This document shows, piece after piece, positions 27,915 through 37,870 of a stretch of DNA of 64,000 bases. Each line of letters starts with the position of its first letter. Within the stretch, counting starts at the first letter, position 1. Source of the stretch: Mesostigma viride (Eukaryota; Streptophyta; Mesostigmatophyceae; Mesostigmatales; Mesostigmataceae); the NCBI GenBank assembly GCA_009746045.1, contig RPFO01001712.1, positions 1-64,000 of the forward strand. Reading direction: 5' to 3'. The notes below the pieces were generated by a model, which saw only the letters and a list, made by a program, of their open reading frames with translations, was not told where the DNA came from and did no database searches. Both the position numbers and the translations under genes were made by a program.

Positions 27915-28466
27915 TCACTCGAACTTCACAACGAACCGCTGTCGGACCTGCTTCACTTGCGGCCTCACGATGACCGCGAGGTCCGAGGCCTTGCACCGGT
28001 TGCGGCACTTCACTATCTTCCCGGCTCGGATGCGGACGTTTAGGACCTTGTCTTTGCACTTGGGCAGGTCGGACCTGATCAGCTCGTGGTGGCGCCTGGC
28101 GTATTCGATGACGCCGTTCAGGATTGCCCACCGAAAGAAGTTCATTTGGCCGGGGGTGGTGGTGATCTCCCTCTCCCCCTCGGCGAGCTTGGTCTTCCTC
28201 CTCCTGGCGAAGGGGTCGAACATGCGCTTGGAGTAGAAGTCCAGCTGCTCGCGGTAGGACATGTACAGGTTGAACGGGATGGAGCTGCCCTGGACGCAGT
28301 ACTCGACCCTGTGCGTCTTCGCGTAGTTGGTGACCAGCCACTCGATCACGCGGAGGGACAGGCCGGACGACTTCTTCTTCCCTTCTGGGTTGGCGAACTC
28401 GTACAGCGTCTCGAAGTTGTCCTTGCTTCCGTAGAAACGCTGCAGAGATCGCTCCAGAAGGTCCAT
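27915..28466 (-). CDS. Conserved giant-virus-type hypothetical protein
   Basis: 183 residues. Segments LRVIEWLVTNYAKTHRVEY, PFNLYMSYREQLDFYSKRMF, DPFARRRK and TTPGQMNFFRWAILNGVIEY recall a protein I associate with mimivirus-like and other NCLDV genomes, whose function is unknown. The ATG at 28466 was chosen because a TATATAG element lies about 30 bases upstream and no earlier in-frame ATG exists. It could extend upstream only with a non-ATG start. Confidence 0.55.
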   Translation of the reverse strand: MDLLERSLQRFYGSKDNFETLYEFANPEGKKKSSGLSLRVIEWLVTNYAKTHRVEYCVQGSSIPFNLYMSYREQLDFYSKRMFDPFARRRKTKLAEGEREITTTPGQMNFFRWAILNGVIEYARRHHELIRSDLPKCKDKVLNVRIRAGKIVKCRNRCKASDLAVIVRPQVKQVRQRFVVKFE

Positions 28467-28614
28467 AGCGTCCGATGCGTGCCCAGTCTCGCTATATACG
28501 AGAGATAAATATTTGGCGAGCGTCCACCTCGTCCCGGTGTCCTGGCGCAGGACGCGGTCATGCGGGATGCGCGTCAAGCTAGGAGATTATCTGGTTTTAT
28601 AGTACTATGAACGC

Positions 28615-29004
28615 ATGCTGACCGTACCGCTGCTCCGAGAGATGCTCGTGAAGACGGAGCTGGCTGTCATGCACGCGCTGAACGTGCTCCGACGAGGGGG
28701 GGCGAGTACGGAGGAGGAGAGCGCGCTCGTGAGGGACCTGCCGGACAACCTGAAGAAGTGGAAGTGGCTCAAGCAGCAGATCGCGCACGCGGCTCCGGTG
28801 CACGGGACGGGGGACAACGGAGGCATCGAAAGCGAGGGCGCGGTGCCAGTCAAGCCGGCTAGGATAAAGACCGCGGCCAATAAAGGGGGGGGGGAGATGG
28901 CGAGGATAGTGGTAGCACTGTCGGGAACACTGATCCAAACAAGGGAGGGGAAGGGGGGGCGACAACGGGGGTGGTCACGTATGGCCAGATTATCGTCAAG
29001 ATGA
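28615..29004 (+). CDS. Small helical protein
   Basis: 129 residues from ATG 28615. The first 60 form a clear helical domain (LLREMLVKTELAVMHALNVL ... NLKKWKWLKQQIAHA). The C-terminal part becomes Gly-rich and basic after the G8 run near 28887 and may be out of frame. No family is recognised. Confidence 0.45.
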   Translation: MLTVPLLREMLVKTELAVMHALNVLRRGGASTEEESALVRDLPDNLKKWKWLKQQIAHAAPVHGTGDNGGIESEGAVPVKPARIKTAANKGGGEMARIVVALSGTLIQTREGKGGRQRGWSRMARLSSR

Positions 29005-29011
29005 CGGGGAA

Positions 29012-30952
29012 ATGGAGGCAATGAACGAAAAGGAAGCGGAAATTTACAAATTCATGAGTGAAAATGTGAAAGAAAGCGCACAAAAAGCCAAGAAGTTCGT
29101 GGAGACCTTTATCCATTCAAGCGACCCAATACTCAGAGCGCGGGCCGAGGCCACAAAGAAAACCCTTAACGACTGGTTTGTCAACGAGGACAGCGTGAAA
29201 GCGAGTTTGGAATTAGATGACGCGAGAATAAGGCAACTAGGTGATAACAGCGGCGTGTTCGACGCGTTTCGGAACAAATACGGAGACAATTGGTTTCCTG
29301 TAGCACGCACGAGGCACTTGTTTGGTCGCGGTTTTGGGTATGAAAATAACGTGGCAACGGGACTTGATAAAAACAGTGGAGAAGACATAGAGGCACGGCT
29401 TACACCCCAAGCGCGGGTGCTCAAAGAGTTAATTGACAAGTTGGAGCGACAGGGAGAGCTTTATGGGGGCAATATTTCGCGGTTCAAGGGGGATATTCAT
29501 CGAGAAGATCCAAAGATAATGTCGGCGATAAACAGGTTGGATTCTCTGTCTGACCGACATGAATCCGAGATCGCAGTGAACGATAAAACGATGCAAGAGC
29601 ACGAAAGATTCATAAGAGACCAATACACAAGGTTGAGCAAACTTAAGGAAGCGTCTGGTCAAGAAGGTTTGAGTCCAGACATGATAGACAAAATGACAAG
29701 TGAACAAATGAAGAGCGTGGAAGAGGATGTCCAAAAAGCGTTCCTTAAGCAGCTTGAAAAAGAAGCCCGCGAAGCCCTGGAAAAGAATAATGCAGATGAA
29801 CAGTTAAAGAAGTTTAGGGAAAAACAGTGGCCGGGTGTCCAGGCCAGTGTGCAACTGAAAATGGACTCGGAAGCCGAGATGAGAAGAAAAATTAGCAATC
29901 CTGTGTTTTTTGGTACGGCGAATGATCCCAAACAAGTTATAAGGGCGCACAAGGCATATGCCAAATATAGAGAAGACGGTGGAGATTTGGTTATAGTTCC
30001 ATCATCAAGTAAAATAGTGGATGCTAACAAAGCAGGCGATATATCATATAAGTATGAAGATGGAGATATGGAGGTGTTCGAAAACAAATTGAAGAGTCTT
30101 TATCCTCCTTCAGAATGGCAACGAGTGGGGTATGCGACCTTAAAAAAACGCAACAACGATGTGCAAGGCGTCATATTCAAACGAAAGTTGCTGGACGATT
30201 ATGAATACATCCCGATATTTTTCGACAATGATTTTGATCGCAAGCCAGACGGAAAACTCGTGTTCAGAGACAATAAAGTGATCAACCCACTGCGCAATTT
30301 ACATAATGAAGAGTACGAGATGATGAACCCGGTAGAGCTCTTGATTGGCGGGTTAGACAACCCTAGTGACGTGTTAAAAGCGTATGGTCAAGGCCTAGAA
30401 TATACCTTCACACCTTCCGATCTGAACTTGGAAGATGCACAGATGTCTGGTGTAATTCACAACCCTTACACAATGTTCCTAAAAACAAAAATCGATGCAC
30501 TGTTTCCTCAGAACGCTTGGAAACACGCGGGTTATGTTATCGACAGACGAGATGGACACGAAAACGCATTAATCGGCGCGGCTTTTAAGCGACGCGTGTC
30601 GGTAAAGGGGCAGCGTGATTACGAATACGTTGACGTGAATGATCTTGTGAACAACACAGACATCGAACGTGGATCAAACGGCAAACTAACAGCGCCTCGT
30701 AAACACCACATTACACTGGAAGATCGACATTTGGGTGAACCGATTCGGGTCGATGGGTCGACTGGGATTACAGCGCCTAAGCCACCACCAAAACAGGGTC
30801 CAGGCCATCACCAAAACAGTAAACCACGGGGGTCTCCAGGCGGTGCCCCGCCAGTTGCTGACGTCGATCCTTCGAATCCCATACTAGCACCTTGGGAGAG
30901 TGATCTTATTGACTGGCTTGGATTACCTCCACAACAAGATTCATTACTTTAG
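29012..30952 (+). CDS. Large hypothetical protein of lower GC content
   Basis: 646 residues, highly charged. The N-terminal 290 are helical (Lys/Glu/Gln-rich). The rest is globular with two similar blocks (LKSLYPPSEWQRVGYATLKK and IDALFPQNAWKHAGYVIDRR, each followed by an AFKRR/IFKRK segment and a Tyr/Asp patch), so it contains an internal duplication of about 130-170 residues. The tail is Pro/Gly-rich. The DNA is visibly more AT-rich than the neighbours, which may mark acquired DNA. The function is unknown. Confidence 0.6.
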   Translation: MEAMNEKEAEIYKFMSENVKESAQKAKKFVETFIHSSDPILRARAEATKKTLNDWFVNEDSVKASLELDDARIRQLGDNSGVFDAFRNKYGDNWFPVARTRHLFGRGFGYENNVATGLDKNSGEDIEARLTPQARVLKELIDKLERQGELYGGNISRFKGDIHREDPKIMSAINRLDSLSDRHESEIAVNDKTMQEHERFIRDQYTRLSKLKEASGQEGLSPDMIDKMTSEQMKSVEEDVQKAFLKQLEKEAREALEKNNADEQLKKFREKQWPGVQASVQLKMDSEAEMRRKISNPVFFGTANDPKQVIRAHKAYAKYREDGGDLVIVPSSSKIVDANKAGDISYKYEDGDMEVFENKLKSLYPPSEWQRVGYATLKKRNNDVQGVIFKRKLLDDYEYIPIFFDNDFDRKPDGKLVFRDNKVINPLRNLHNEEYEMMNPVELLIGGLDNPSDVLKAYGQGLEYTFTPSDLNLEDAQMSGVIHNPYTMFLKTKIDALFPQNAWKHAGYVIDRRDGHENALIGAAFKRRVSVKGQRDYEYVDVNDLVNNTDIERGSNGKLTAPRKHHITLEDRHLGEPIRVDGSTGITAPKPPPKQGPGHHQNSKPRGSPGGAPPVADVDPSNPILAPWESDLIDWLGLPPQQDSLL

Positions 30953-30997
30953 ATCTTCGACCGGGCAAAAAGAAATGACACATCTATTAAAAAAAAC

Positions 30998-33900
30998 ATG
31001 GAGGAATTGACATTTGCCGCTTATCTAAATCCAACTGACGTGGTGGACGCAAATCCTACACAAAACGGTATTAACCAGATTACGGCGCCTCTAAACCCCC
31101 GTAATTTCAGGCCTCGCTTGCCTCTTTTGCCACCGTCGAACAAACTGCCGAAACAGTCAGTCGTCCAAGGGTATGCAGATATCACGAACGACACGGACCT
31201 GACCGAGAAAAGAGTGAGAAGCATCACACGGGAACAAGTCAGTCGGATGACGAAGGAACAAAAATACAGGGTGTACAATTGGATAATGTCCCGTGCCCGT
31301 GCCCGTGCCATGGCCGCGACGCGCGTCCCAGTGGACACGTCACCGAACAAACAGGCGAAACAGGCAGCGGGGTCCACAGTCGTCCAGGTGGGGCATGCAG
31401 ATATCACTGACAGGCCTCGCTTGCCTTTTGTGCCACCGTCGAACGAACAGCCGAAACAGTCAGTCGTCCAAGGGTATGCAGATATCACGAACGACACGGA
31501 ACTGACCGAGGATAGAGTGAGAAGCATCACACGGGAACAAGCCAGTCGGATGACGGAGGAACAAAAATACAGGGTGTACGATTTTATAATGTCTCGGGCC
31601 CGCGCTAGGGCGGGTGTCAAGACCGCACCCAGCCAGGTGAGCCGGGATCAACGGGATCAGGCCTTCGCGGACGTTATGGTCAAGAAGGCACAGGATAAGG
31701 CGAAAGAGCTCGAGGGTATGCTGGCCAAGAGTGAGAAGGAACGGAAGGATGGCGAGGAGCGTTTGGGCATGACTCGACATGCATTGGACAAGAAGGGGGA
31801 GGAGTTGACGAAAGTGCAGGAGAGGATTGCCGCGCTGGAAGCCGACCACTCCGCGCAGACGAAAGCGACAAGGAAGGAGATAACAGCGCTGCGATCGAAG
31901 GAGATAGACTTGAAAGGTGTCATAGAGAGATTGGAAAAGCGACACGCCGATATAACGAAAGAGCTGCAGAAAGTGACTGCCGCCAAGGAGGCCGCCGAGC
32001 TCGGTCTTCGCGAGGCCAACGATAGGATTCGAGAACTTTCATCCGAGTTATCTGGCGCGCGCGACAGTCTCGCGGAGGAGCAGAGGCGTTCCGCTGAGAC
32101 GGCCGGGCGTTTGCAGGAGCAGTTGGCAGCAATAAGGGCTCAGGAGGAGGTGGTGCAAAGGGGATTGGATAGAGTGCGACAGCTGGAGAAGACCGCGGAC
32201 CTGCGGGGCGCGGAGGAGGCCCGGTTGCGAGCGGAACTCGACGAGAATAAGGGGCAATTGGGGAAGGCGACAACGGCGGCAAATGAATCGCATCAGAAAT
32301 TCCTAGATGCGGATAATGAGCTGAAAAAGGCGATCGAGGACGGAAAGAAACATGAAGAACAGTTCAAGAGGCAGGTGCAAGAAATCAAGAAAGAAGAGGG
32401 GCAGTCCGCGGCAGACAAAGACAAAAAGCTGAAGGAAATAACAGAGGCTCACGAACAACTCAAAGCGGAATTGGACAGTAAAAAGGAAGAGTTAACAAAT
32501 GCGAGACGGACATTGGCAGTGAGTTATGCACGCGCAGGGGCCGCAAAAATGCACTCCCTTAGTCTTGTACAGAAGCTGGACAAAGCCCGTGAGGCGGCTG
32601 CTGCGGACCGCGTAAAGCACGCGGAGGAGTTGAAGAGTGCGAGGTCCGAGCTAGCCGCCGCCGAGGAATCGGTGCGGACATTGACAGCCGAGCAGAGGAG
32701 GCTGGCGGGACAGCTGCAAGACACTTTGGCGGGGAAGCAACGGGCGGAGAAGGAGGCCGCCGCCGAGAAGACGCGTTCTGCTGCGACGGAGAAGCGATTG
32801 CAGTCCGAGTTGGACGTCAAGGACAAGGAGTTGCAGGCGCAAGAGGCGGTGTTGAAAATGGAATTGGAAAGAGTGAAAGAGCTGGAAAAGACCTCGGCAC
32901 TGCATGACGCGAAGGAGGCCGAGTTGCAAGAGGCCCTGCGTGAAAAAAATGCCCAGTTGGACGAGGCAAAAAAGGCGAAGGAGGCCACCGACACAAAACT
33001 AACGGATGCAGAAAAAGAACTTAACAAGTTGAAAGATCAAATTCATAAAGACCGAGCGGCGGGTAAGACGACCGAGATCAAACACGAGCGCCTGCTGGCA
33101 CAGAAAGAGCAAGAGGTTGCTGCCAAGAGGGAGGAGTCGGAGTTATTGAAGAAACAAGCCGAAGCCGCGCAGGACGCAGCGGAAAAATTGGCTGCAGAGC
33201 TGGACAGCGTGACCTCCGCGTACGAGGCGGAGCTGAAGAAAGCCAAAGACAGGGTGAGCGGCGCTGAGAAATCTGTTGCCGCACTAAAGGCCGCACAGAC
33301 AGAATTGAACGGTCAGCTTAAAGCGGCGCAAGCGGGACAGAAGAAGGCGGAGGGGGAGACCGCTGCAGAGAAGGCGCGTTCTGCAGACATGGAGAAGCAA
33401 TTGAAGTCGGAGTTGCAGGCGCAAGAGGCGGTGTTGCAAAGGGAATTGAAAAGAGTGAAAGAGCTGGAAAAGACCTCGGCACTGCATGACGCGAAGGAGG
33501 TCGAGTTGCAAGAGGCCCTGCGTGAAAAAAATGCCCAGCTGGATAAGGCAACGGAGGAGAAGCAGGCGAGTGAAGTGAAACTCAGAGAGGCGGAGGAGGA
33601 GTTGCAGAAAGCCACTGCGAAGGGGGTGGAGCAGGCGGAACAGTTTGAAACGGAAGCAAAGGCAATCAAGAGTAAGATGGAAGAGATAAAACAGGCCTCC
33701 GCAAAAGAACTGGAAGAGACGAAAGAGGCCTCCGCAAAAGAACTGGAAGAGACGAAAGAGGCCTCCGCAAAAGAACTGGACGAGTTGATGAATCAACTTT
33801 TTGCCGTCGAAAACGCGGCTAGGCAAGCCCGGGACACCAACAAAAGGCTGCTGGCAGAGAAAGAACGCGATGTCGATGCTGTGAAGAAGCAGTTGGATAT

Positions 33901-34969
33901 AGTAAAGCAACAAGCCAATGACGCGCAGGATGCGGCGGAAGAATTGGTTGCAGAGCTGGAACGCGTGCATGACGCGTACGAGGCAGAGCTTGAAAAAAAC
34001 GCAAAGGAGCTGGAAGGCGCCAAAGGTAATCTGAGGGCCGCCGAGCAAGCCGTCGCCACACTCAAGAACGAGCAGAAGGCATTGAACGATGAGCTTAAAT
34101 CGGCGCAAGCGGGACAGAAGAGGGCGGAGGAGGAGAGCGCCGGCCTTACCTCGCAATTGCGCACCAAGGAGACCGAATTGGACAGTGCCCACAAGGCCAG
34201 GGATGCCAAAGAGAAAGAATTGGCAAATGCCCAGGCCAATCTCAAGGAGCAGAGGCGCCTCAACACGGAAGCGGAGGCCAAGCTGAAAAAACAAGAGACG
34301 GAGTTGGCGCAACAGAAAGAAGAGAGTACTAAAACTGCAGAGGAGCTCAAGGCGCAGAATACGAAGGCGGAGGAGCTGAGAGGGCAGATCAAAGCGGGGA
34401 AGGAACGCGAGCAGACGCTGGAGGGTGAAGTGAGACGTAAGGAGGAGGAGGCCAAGAGGACGGAGGAGAAGCTGAAAACGGCGCAGACAAAGCTCGACAC
34501 GGCGCGGGATGAGCTGGCGAACGTGCAAGCGGGTTTGAGGAAAAAAGAGGCGGAGGTCGCTGCGAAAGACACTCAGTTGGCTGCTTCGAAGGCCGAGGTG
34601 TCTTCCTTGAACACGAAGATCGCAGAGGCCGCTGTCAAGGAGAAGGAGAACGAGGAAGCCGTGAAAGACAAACAGAAGGAGGTGGACGATGCGAATAAAG
34701 AGAAGGAAAGGCTCGTGAGAGAGGCAGACGACCTGCGCAACGAGGCAAAGGGCGCTGCCGACAAGGCGGACGGTCTGCAGCGGGATATACAGGCTAAAGA
34801 GATCGAGAACAAGGGGCTTCAGAAGGTGAAGGTGAAAAGGCCGTCGAGGAAAAAGAGTCACTCAGGAAACTTGGAGATAACTGAAAAAACTCCTGAGGGA
34901 AACTGTCTACCGGAGAAGAAATTGCCAAAAGAAACGGCCAAACAGATGGCGAAACTGTCAAAGGTTTGA
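30998..34969 (+). CDS. Giant coiled-coil protein
   Basis: 1323 residues. A duplicated N-terminal module of about 80 residues (LPPSNKLPKQSVVQGYADIT ... EEQKYRVYDFIMSRARARA) is followed by over 1000 residues of heptad-rich Glu/Lys/Ala/Gln/Leu sequence. The coil is itself made of repeats (for example VKELEKTSALHDAKE, AREKNAQLD, TLKNEQKALNDELKSAQAGQ). It looks like a myosin-tail-like or SMC-like rod without a motor or ATPase head, so a scaffold or virion filament is possible. Coding quality breaks down at about 34850, where several frame changes lead to the next coiled-coil gene. Confidence 0.65.
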   Translation: MEELTFAAYLNPTDVVDANPTQNGINQITAPLNPRNFRPRLPLLPPSNKLPKQSVVQGYADITNDTDLTEKRVRSITREQVSRMTKEQKYRVYNWIMSRARARAMAATRVPVDTSPNKQAKQAAGSTVVQVGHADITDRPRLPFVPPSNEQPKQSVVQGYADITNDTELTEDRVRSITREQASRMTEEQKYRVYDFIMSRARARAGVKTAPSQVSRDQRDQAFADVMVKKAQDKAKELEGMLAKSEKERKDGEERLGMTRHALDKKGEELTKVQERIAALEADHSAQTKATRKEITALRSKEIDLKGVIERLEKRHADITKELQKVTAAKEAAELGLREANDRIRELSSELSGARDSLAEEQRRSAETAGRLQEQLAAIRAQEEVVQRGLDRVRQLEKTADLRGAEEARLRAELDENKGQLGKATTAANESHQKFLDADNELKKAIEDGKKHEEQFKRQVQEIKKEEGQSAADKDKKLKEITEAHEQLKAELDSKKEELTNARRTLAVSYARAGAAKMHSLSLVQKLDKAREAAAADRVKHAEELKSARSELAAAEESVRTLTAEQRRLAGQLQDTLAGKQRAEKEAAAEKTRSAATEKRLQSELDVKDKELQAQEAVLKMELERVKELEKTSALHDAKEAELQEALREKNAQLDEAKKAKEATDTKLTDAEKELNKLKDQIHKDRAAGKTTEIKHERLLAQKEQEVAAKREESELLKKQAEAAQDAAEKLAAELDSVTSAYEAELKKAKDRVSGAEKSVAALKAAQTELNGQLKAAQAGQKKAEGETAAEKARSADMEKQLKSELQAQEAVLQRELKRVKELEKTSALHDAKEVELQEALREKNAQLDKATEEKQASEVKLREAEEELQKATAKGVEQAEQFETEAKAIKSKMEEIKQASAKELEETKEASAKELEETKEASAKELDELMNQLFAVENAARQARDTNKRLLAEKERDVDAVKKQLDIVKQQANDAQDAAEELVAELERVHDAYEAELEKNAKELEGAKGNLRAAEQAVATLKNEQKALNDELKSAQAGQKRAEEESAGLTSQLRTKETELDSAHKARDAKEKELANAQANLKEQRRLNTEAEAKLKKQETELAQQKEESTKTAEELKAQNTKAEELRGQIKAGKEREQTLEGEVRRKEEEAKRTEEKLKTAQTKLDTARDELANVQAGLRKKEAEVAAKDTQLAASKAEVSSLNTKIAEAAVKEKENEEAVKDKQKEVDDANKEKERLVREADDLRNEAKGAADKADGLQRDIQAKEIENKGLQKVKVKRPSRKKSHSGNLEITEKTPEGNCLPEKKLPKETAKQMAKLSKV
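33686..33789 (+). repeat. 33-bp coding repeat in the coiled-coil gene
   Basis: Three near-perfect tandem copies of an 11-residue unit (KEASAKELEET). It is not a multiple of seven residues, so each unit shifts the heptad register. Confidence 0.7.
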
Positions 34970-35057
34970 AAGCCGCTAAGAACAGAACAGAATGAAACTG
35001 AAGAAAACGGGTGACGGCCAACTACCTTGGAGTTGGTCGAAGGTTTGAAAACGGAGA

Positions 35058-36938
35058 GTGCAAAAGAGGCCGAGACTGCAGAAGAACATTGCCCCTGAAG
35101 AAACAAACCCAAACAGATGGCGAAAAAATCAAAGGTTTGAGTATCTCGAGGCTACCTTGGCAAGTTGGAAAAAAAGGAAGGTCGTTGCTACCTTGGAAGT
35201 TGGTCGGAAAGTCGTTGACGAAGTCCGCGGAGAGTTGCAAACGTCACAAGCCGCCGCCGCCAAATTGACTACCGAGTTGAAGGCGGCACAAACGGTTATA
35301 GCGGGCCATGACGCGGCGATCGCTCGCAAGGATGCCGAGATACTTGCTCGCGACGTGCGAATCAATCAACTCAATGCCCTGTTGGTATTGGCACAGCAGA
35401 CCATCGATGGCGAACGCGCACAAGCGGCCGCTTCATTAGCGGTATTGAACAGTCAGTTGGACGCGAAGAATGCGGAGATCGCAAACGCGGTCATCATCGT
35501 CACTCAACTGAAAGTCGAACTCGACAAAGCACAGGGTGAGGTGAAGAGACTGGATGAGGTCGCCAGGGCCCGCGCGGGCGAGGTCGACAGCCTGAGACAA
35601 GCCAATCAGATCTTGGGAGAACAGTTGAATGCGGCACAAACGCAACTGACAGAGTCCCAAGCGCGGGTCGCACAGCTCGAACAAGAGGGCGTGATGGCGG
35701 CAGGCGAGATCACCCGTTTGCGAGGTGTTGAATCGGCTCAAAACACGCAAATCTCGATTCTCCAGGATGAGGTCAGATCTGGCGCACAAGCGCTGAGGGA
35801 CAAGGAGGGTCAGTTGCAAAAACAGATAGGTGATAACCAACAACTGCAATTGGATATCGACGCGGCCAATAAAACGGTGGGCGAGAAGGAGAACGAGATA
35901 GCCGACCTTACAACAACCCTCCGGGCATGGATGGAGGGCTATGCCGAATTACAGACGAAGGAGGCAGCCACGCAGGACCTGCTCGACCAGGCGACACAGG
36001 AGAAGGACCGGCTCGACAGGGAGGTGAAGAGCAAGGAGGCGTCCCTCGTTCAGGCGCAACAAGATAAGAATGTTCTCGAGGGCCGCGTGTCCACACTCGT
36101 GCAGGAACATGCGGTCAAAGAACAACAGCTGAATGACAAATACCAAAAGGTTGTCGACGCCGCCCGTGCCGAACTGGATAAGAAGGTGGGGGAACTGACG
36201 GGAAAGGACGCTGAGATCGCCAATATCAGAAAAGTTCACTCGGCCCAAGAGAAGGCGACGAAGGCTGCGTACGATGCCGAGTACAACAGAATGAAGGCCT
36301 CCCTCGAGCAATCGGTGTTAGATCTCGGTGCACAACTGGCGTTAAAAGACGGAGAGATAACAAATTCCAAACAAGCTCTCGACAGCGCAAACAAAAATTT
36401 GTTGGTGGCGAGAGCCGAAGTGCATGGGCTACGAGAGTTAATAAGAAACCTGAAGAGTGAAAGGGACACGGCACAGGATGCGTTGGGCGAGGCCACTGTC
36501 AAAGGCGCGCAGAAGGACGCGGAGATACGACGTTTGACCGAGGAAAGACAATTGTTGGGTAGTCGCGTTGGCCAGTTGGCGTTAGAGAAGGATCAACTGA
36601 ATAGGGAAAAACTCGCGCTGGAAGGGGAACTAACAGTAAATAAGGATGAACTGAAACGGACGCGCGAGAGAGAGGAATGGCTGAAGAGAGATCTATTGAC
36701 AATTGACGACAGATACAAGAGACAGATCGACAAATTAAATGGAGAGATCCTTCTCATCACCGGTCAGAGGGATAATTATTACGGCGATGGGGTCAGGGTC
36801 CAGGGGGAGCGTGACGCCATACAGGCGGAATTTGACAAACTGAGAAGGATATTGATTTCCATGAGGAATCTGTCTCATCAAATCGGAGACGAGAATGTTC
36901 GAAATTGGATCAACGACATTACGCGCACTGTCACGTAA
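35058..36938 (+). CDS. Second coiled-coil segment, probably once fused to the first
   Basis: About 600 residues of further heptad-rich coil (ELKAAQTVIAGHDAAIARKD ... GEITNSKQALDSANKNLLVA), with a basic C-terminus ending DENVRNWINDITRTVT. The frame has no ATG near its beginning. The DNA between 34850 and 35210 shows repeated phrases (CAAACAGATGGCGAAA; CTACCTTGG...GTTGGTCG) read in several frames. I infer one original gene of nearly 2000 codons (30998-36938) broken in this repeat region. Confidence 0.5.
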   Translation: MQKRPRLQKNIAPEETNPNRWRKNQRFEYLEATLASWKKRKVVATLEVGRKVVDEVRGELQTSQAAAAKLTTELKAAQTVIAGHDAAIARKDAEILARDVRINQLNALLVLAQQTIDGERAQAAASLAVLNSQLDAKNAEIANAVIIVTQLKVELDKAQGEVKRLDEVARARAGEVDSLRQANQILGEQLNAAQTQLTESQARVAQLEQEGVMAAGEITRLRGVESAQNTQISILQDEVRSGAQALRDKEGQLQKQIGDNQQLQLDIDAANKTVGEKENEIADLTTTLRAWMEGYAELQTKEAATQDLLDQATQEKDRLDREVKSKEASLVQAQQDKNVLEGRVSTLVQEHAVKEQQLNDKYQKVVDAARAELDKKVGELTGKDAEIANIRKVHSAQEKATKAAYDAEYNRMKASLEQSVLDLGAQLALKDGEITNSKQALDSANKNLLVARAEVHGLRELIRNLKSERDTAQDALGEATVKGAQKDAEIRRLTEERQLLGSRVGQLALEKDQLNREKLALEGELTVNKDELKRTREREEWLKRDLLTIDDRYKRQIDKLNGEILLITGQRDNYYGDGVRVQGERDAIQAEFDKLRRILISMRNLSHQIGDENVRNWINDITRTVT

Positions 36939-37001
36939 CACGCGTGTCCGCGCCTCCGTCGTTCCCAAAAAAATGCCACCGTGGTGTTATACGCGCTACC
37001 G

Positions 37002-37870
37002 ATGGCGGACACGTGCCACTTCGGGCTGTGGACGATGCGGCCAGCCAGCCGCCGCGAGGAGGGGGACGTCCTCAAGGCGGTGGCGGCTGCGTGCAGGACC
37101 ACGCACACCCCCGACCTTTCGTGCAGTACGCGGACAGCGTTAGCGGTGTTGTGAGGGAGCTCGGGCCGGGCGGCTATTGGATATGCGACTTCACGCCCGG
37201 CGTGCACTGCCTGCTCGCTCTCGTGCGCATCCGCGGCGGCCGAACGGTGTGCTCTCTTATCCACTGGGACAAGGGGGTGTACGTCGTGCGCATGCCGCCA
37301 TTCAAGACCAAACTGTTCAAGGGCACAGTGCTGCAGGGCGTGCTGGCTCGCGACGGGCTGAAGACCTCGTTTGTGGTGCACGACTGTCTCGCATTCGCCC
37401 GCAAGAGCCAGTTGTCTCGCCCCTTCGAAGCGCGCATGGAGATGGCGAGGGACGTGGTGGGCATGAACTTTCCTAGTCACTCGTCCTATTTGTCCAACGT
37501 GTTCCTGCGCTGTGTTGCATTCATGCCTAGTAACAGCGACCAGTCTTTCTTAAAGAGTCAAAATGTGTTGTTTATTCCCAATTCATCAACGGTCAGCGAT
37601 CAATACAAACACGGCAACGTTCCCATCGCACTCGTTAGCAGGCCAGAACTGTTCACAGATTTCGAGAGTCTGTGCCCCCTCATGTTCCCCTACGTGCCCT
37701 ACTCGTTTGGCGGTGTAATCACTTCCGCTTCCACGCCCCAGCGCACCTCCTCCGAGGGGCTGAGATTTTCTGGGCCAGGTTTAACGCCGACACCATTGTC
37801 TGATTGCTTTGCGCCTCCGCCACGTCCAGCGGCGGGAGGAACAGCACTCGGTGCGCGGACTCGGGGATAG
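37002..37870 (+). CDS. Nucleotidyltransferase-like protein with degenerate capping-enzyme motifs
   Basis: From ATG 37002, with a one-base shift near the C5 run at about 37112. The order of segments follows mRNA guanylyltransferases: FTPGVHCLLALV where motif I (K-x-D-G) would be, VYVVRM, GTVLQGVL (motif III), FVVHDCLAF (motif IIIa) and VLFIPN (motif IV). The catalytic Lys of motif I and the acidic residue of motif III are missing. It may be an inactive or structural relative. The 3' end overlaps the convergent primase gene by 150 bases, so the true end may be earlier. Confidence 0.35.

Noticed and set aside
31021..34861. Several Leu/Ser/Arg-rich minus-strand frames opposite the coiled-coil gene
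   Set aside because: They are the complement of Glu/Lys codons in the coiled coil and start or stop at random points.
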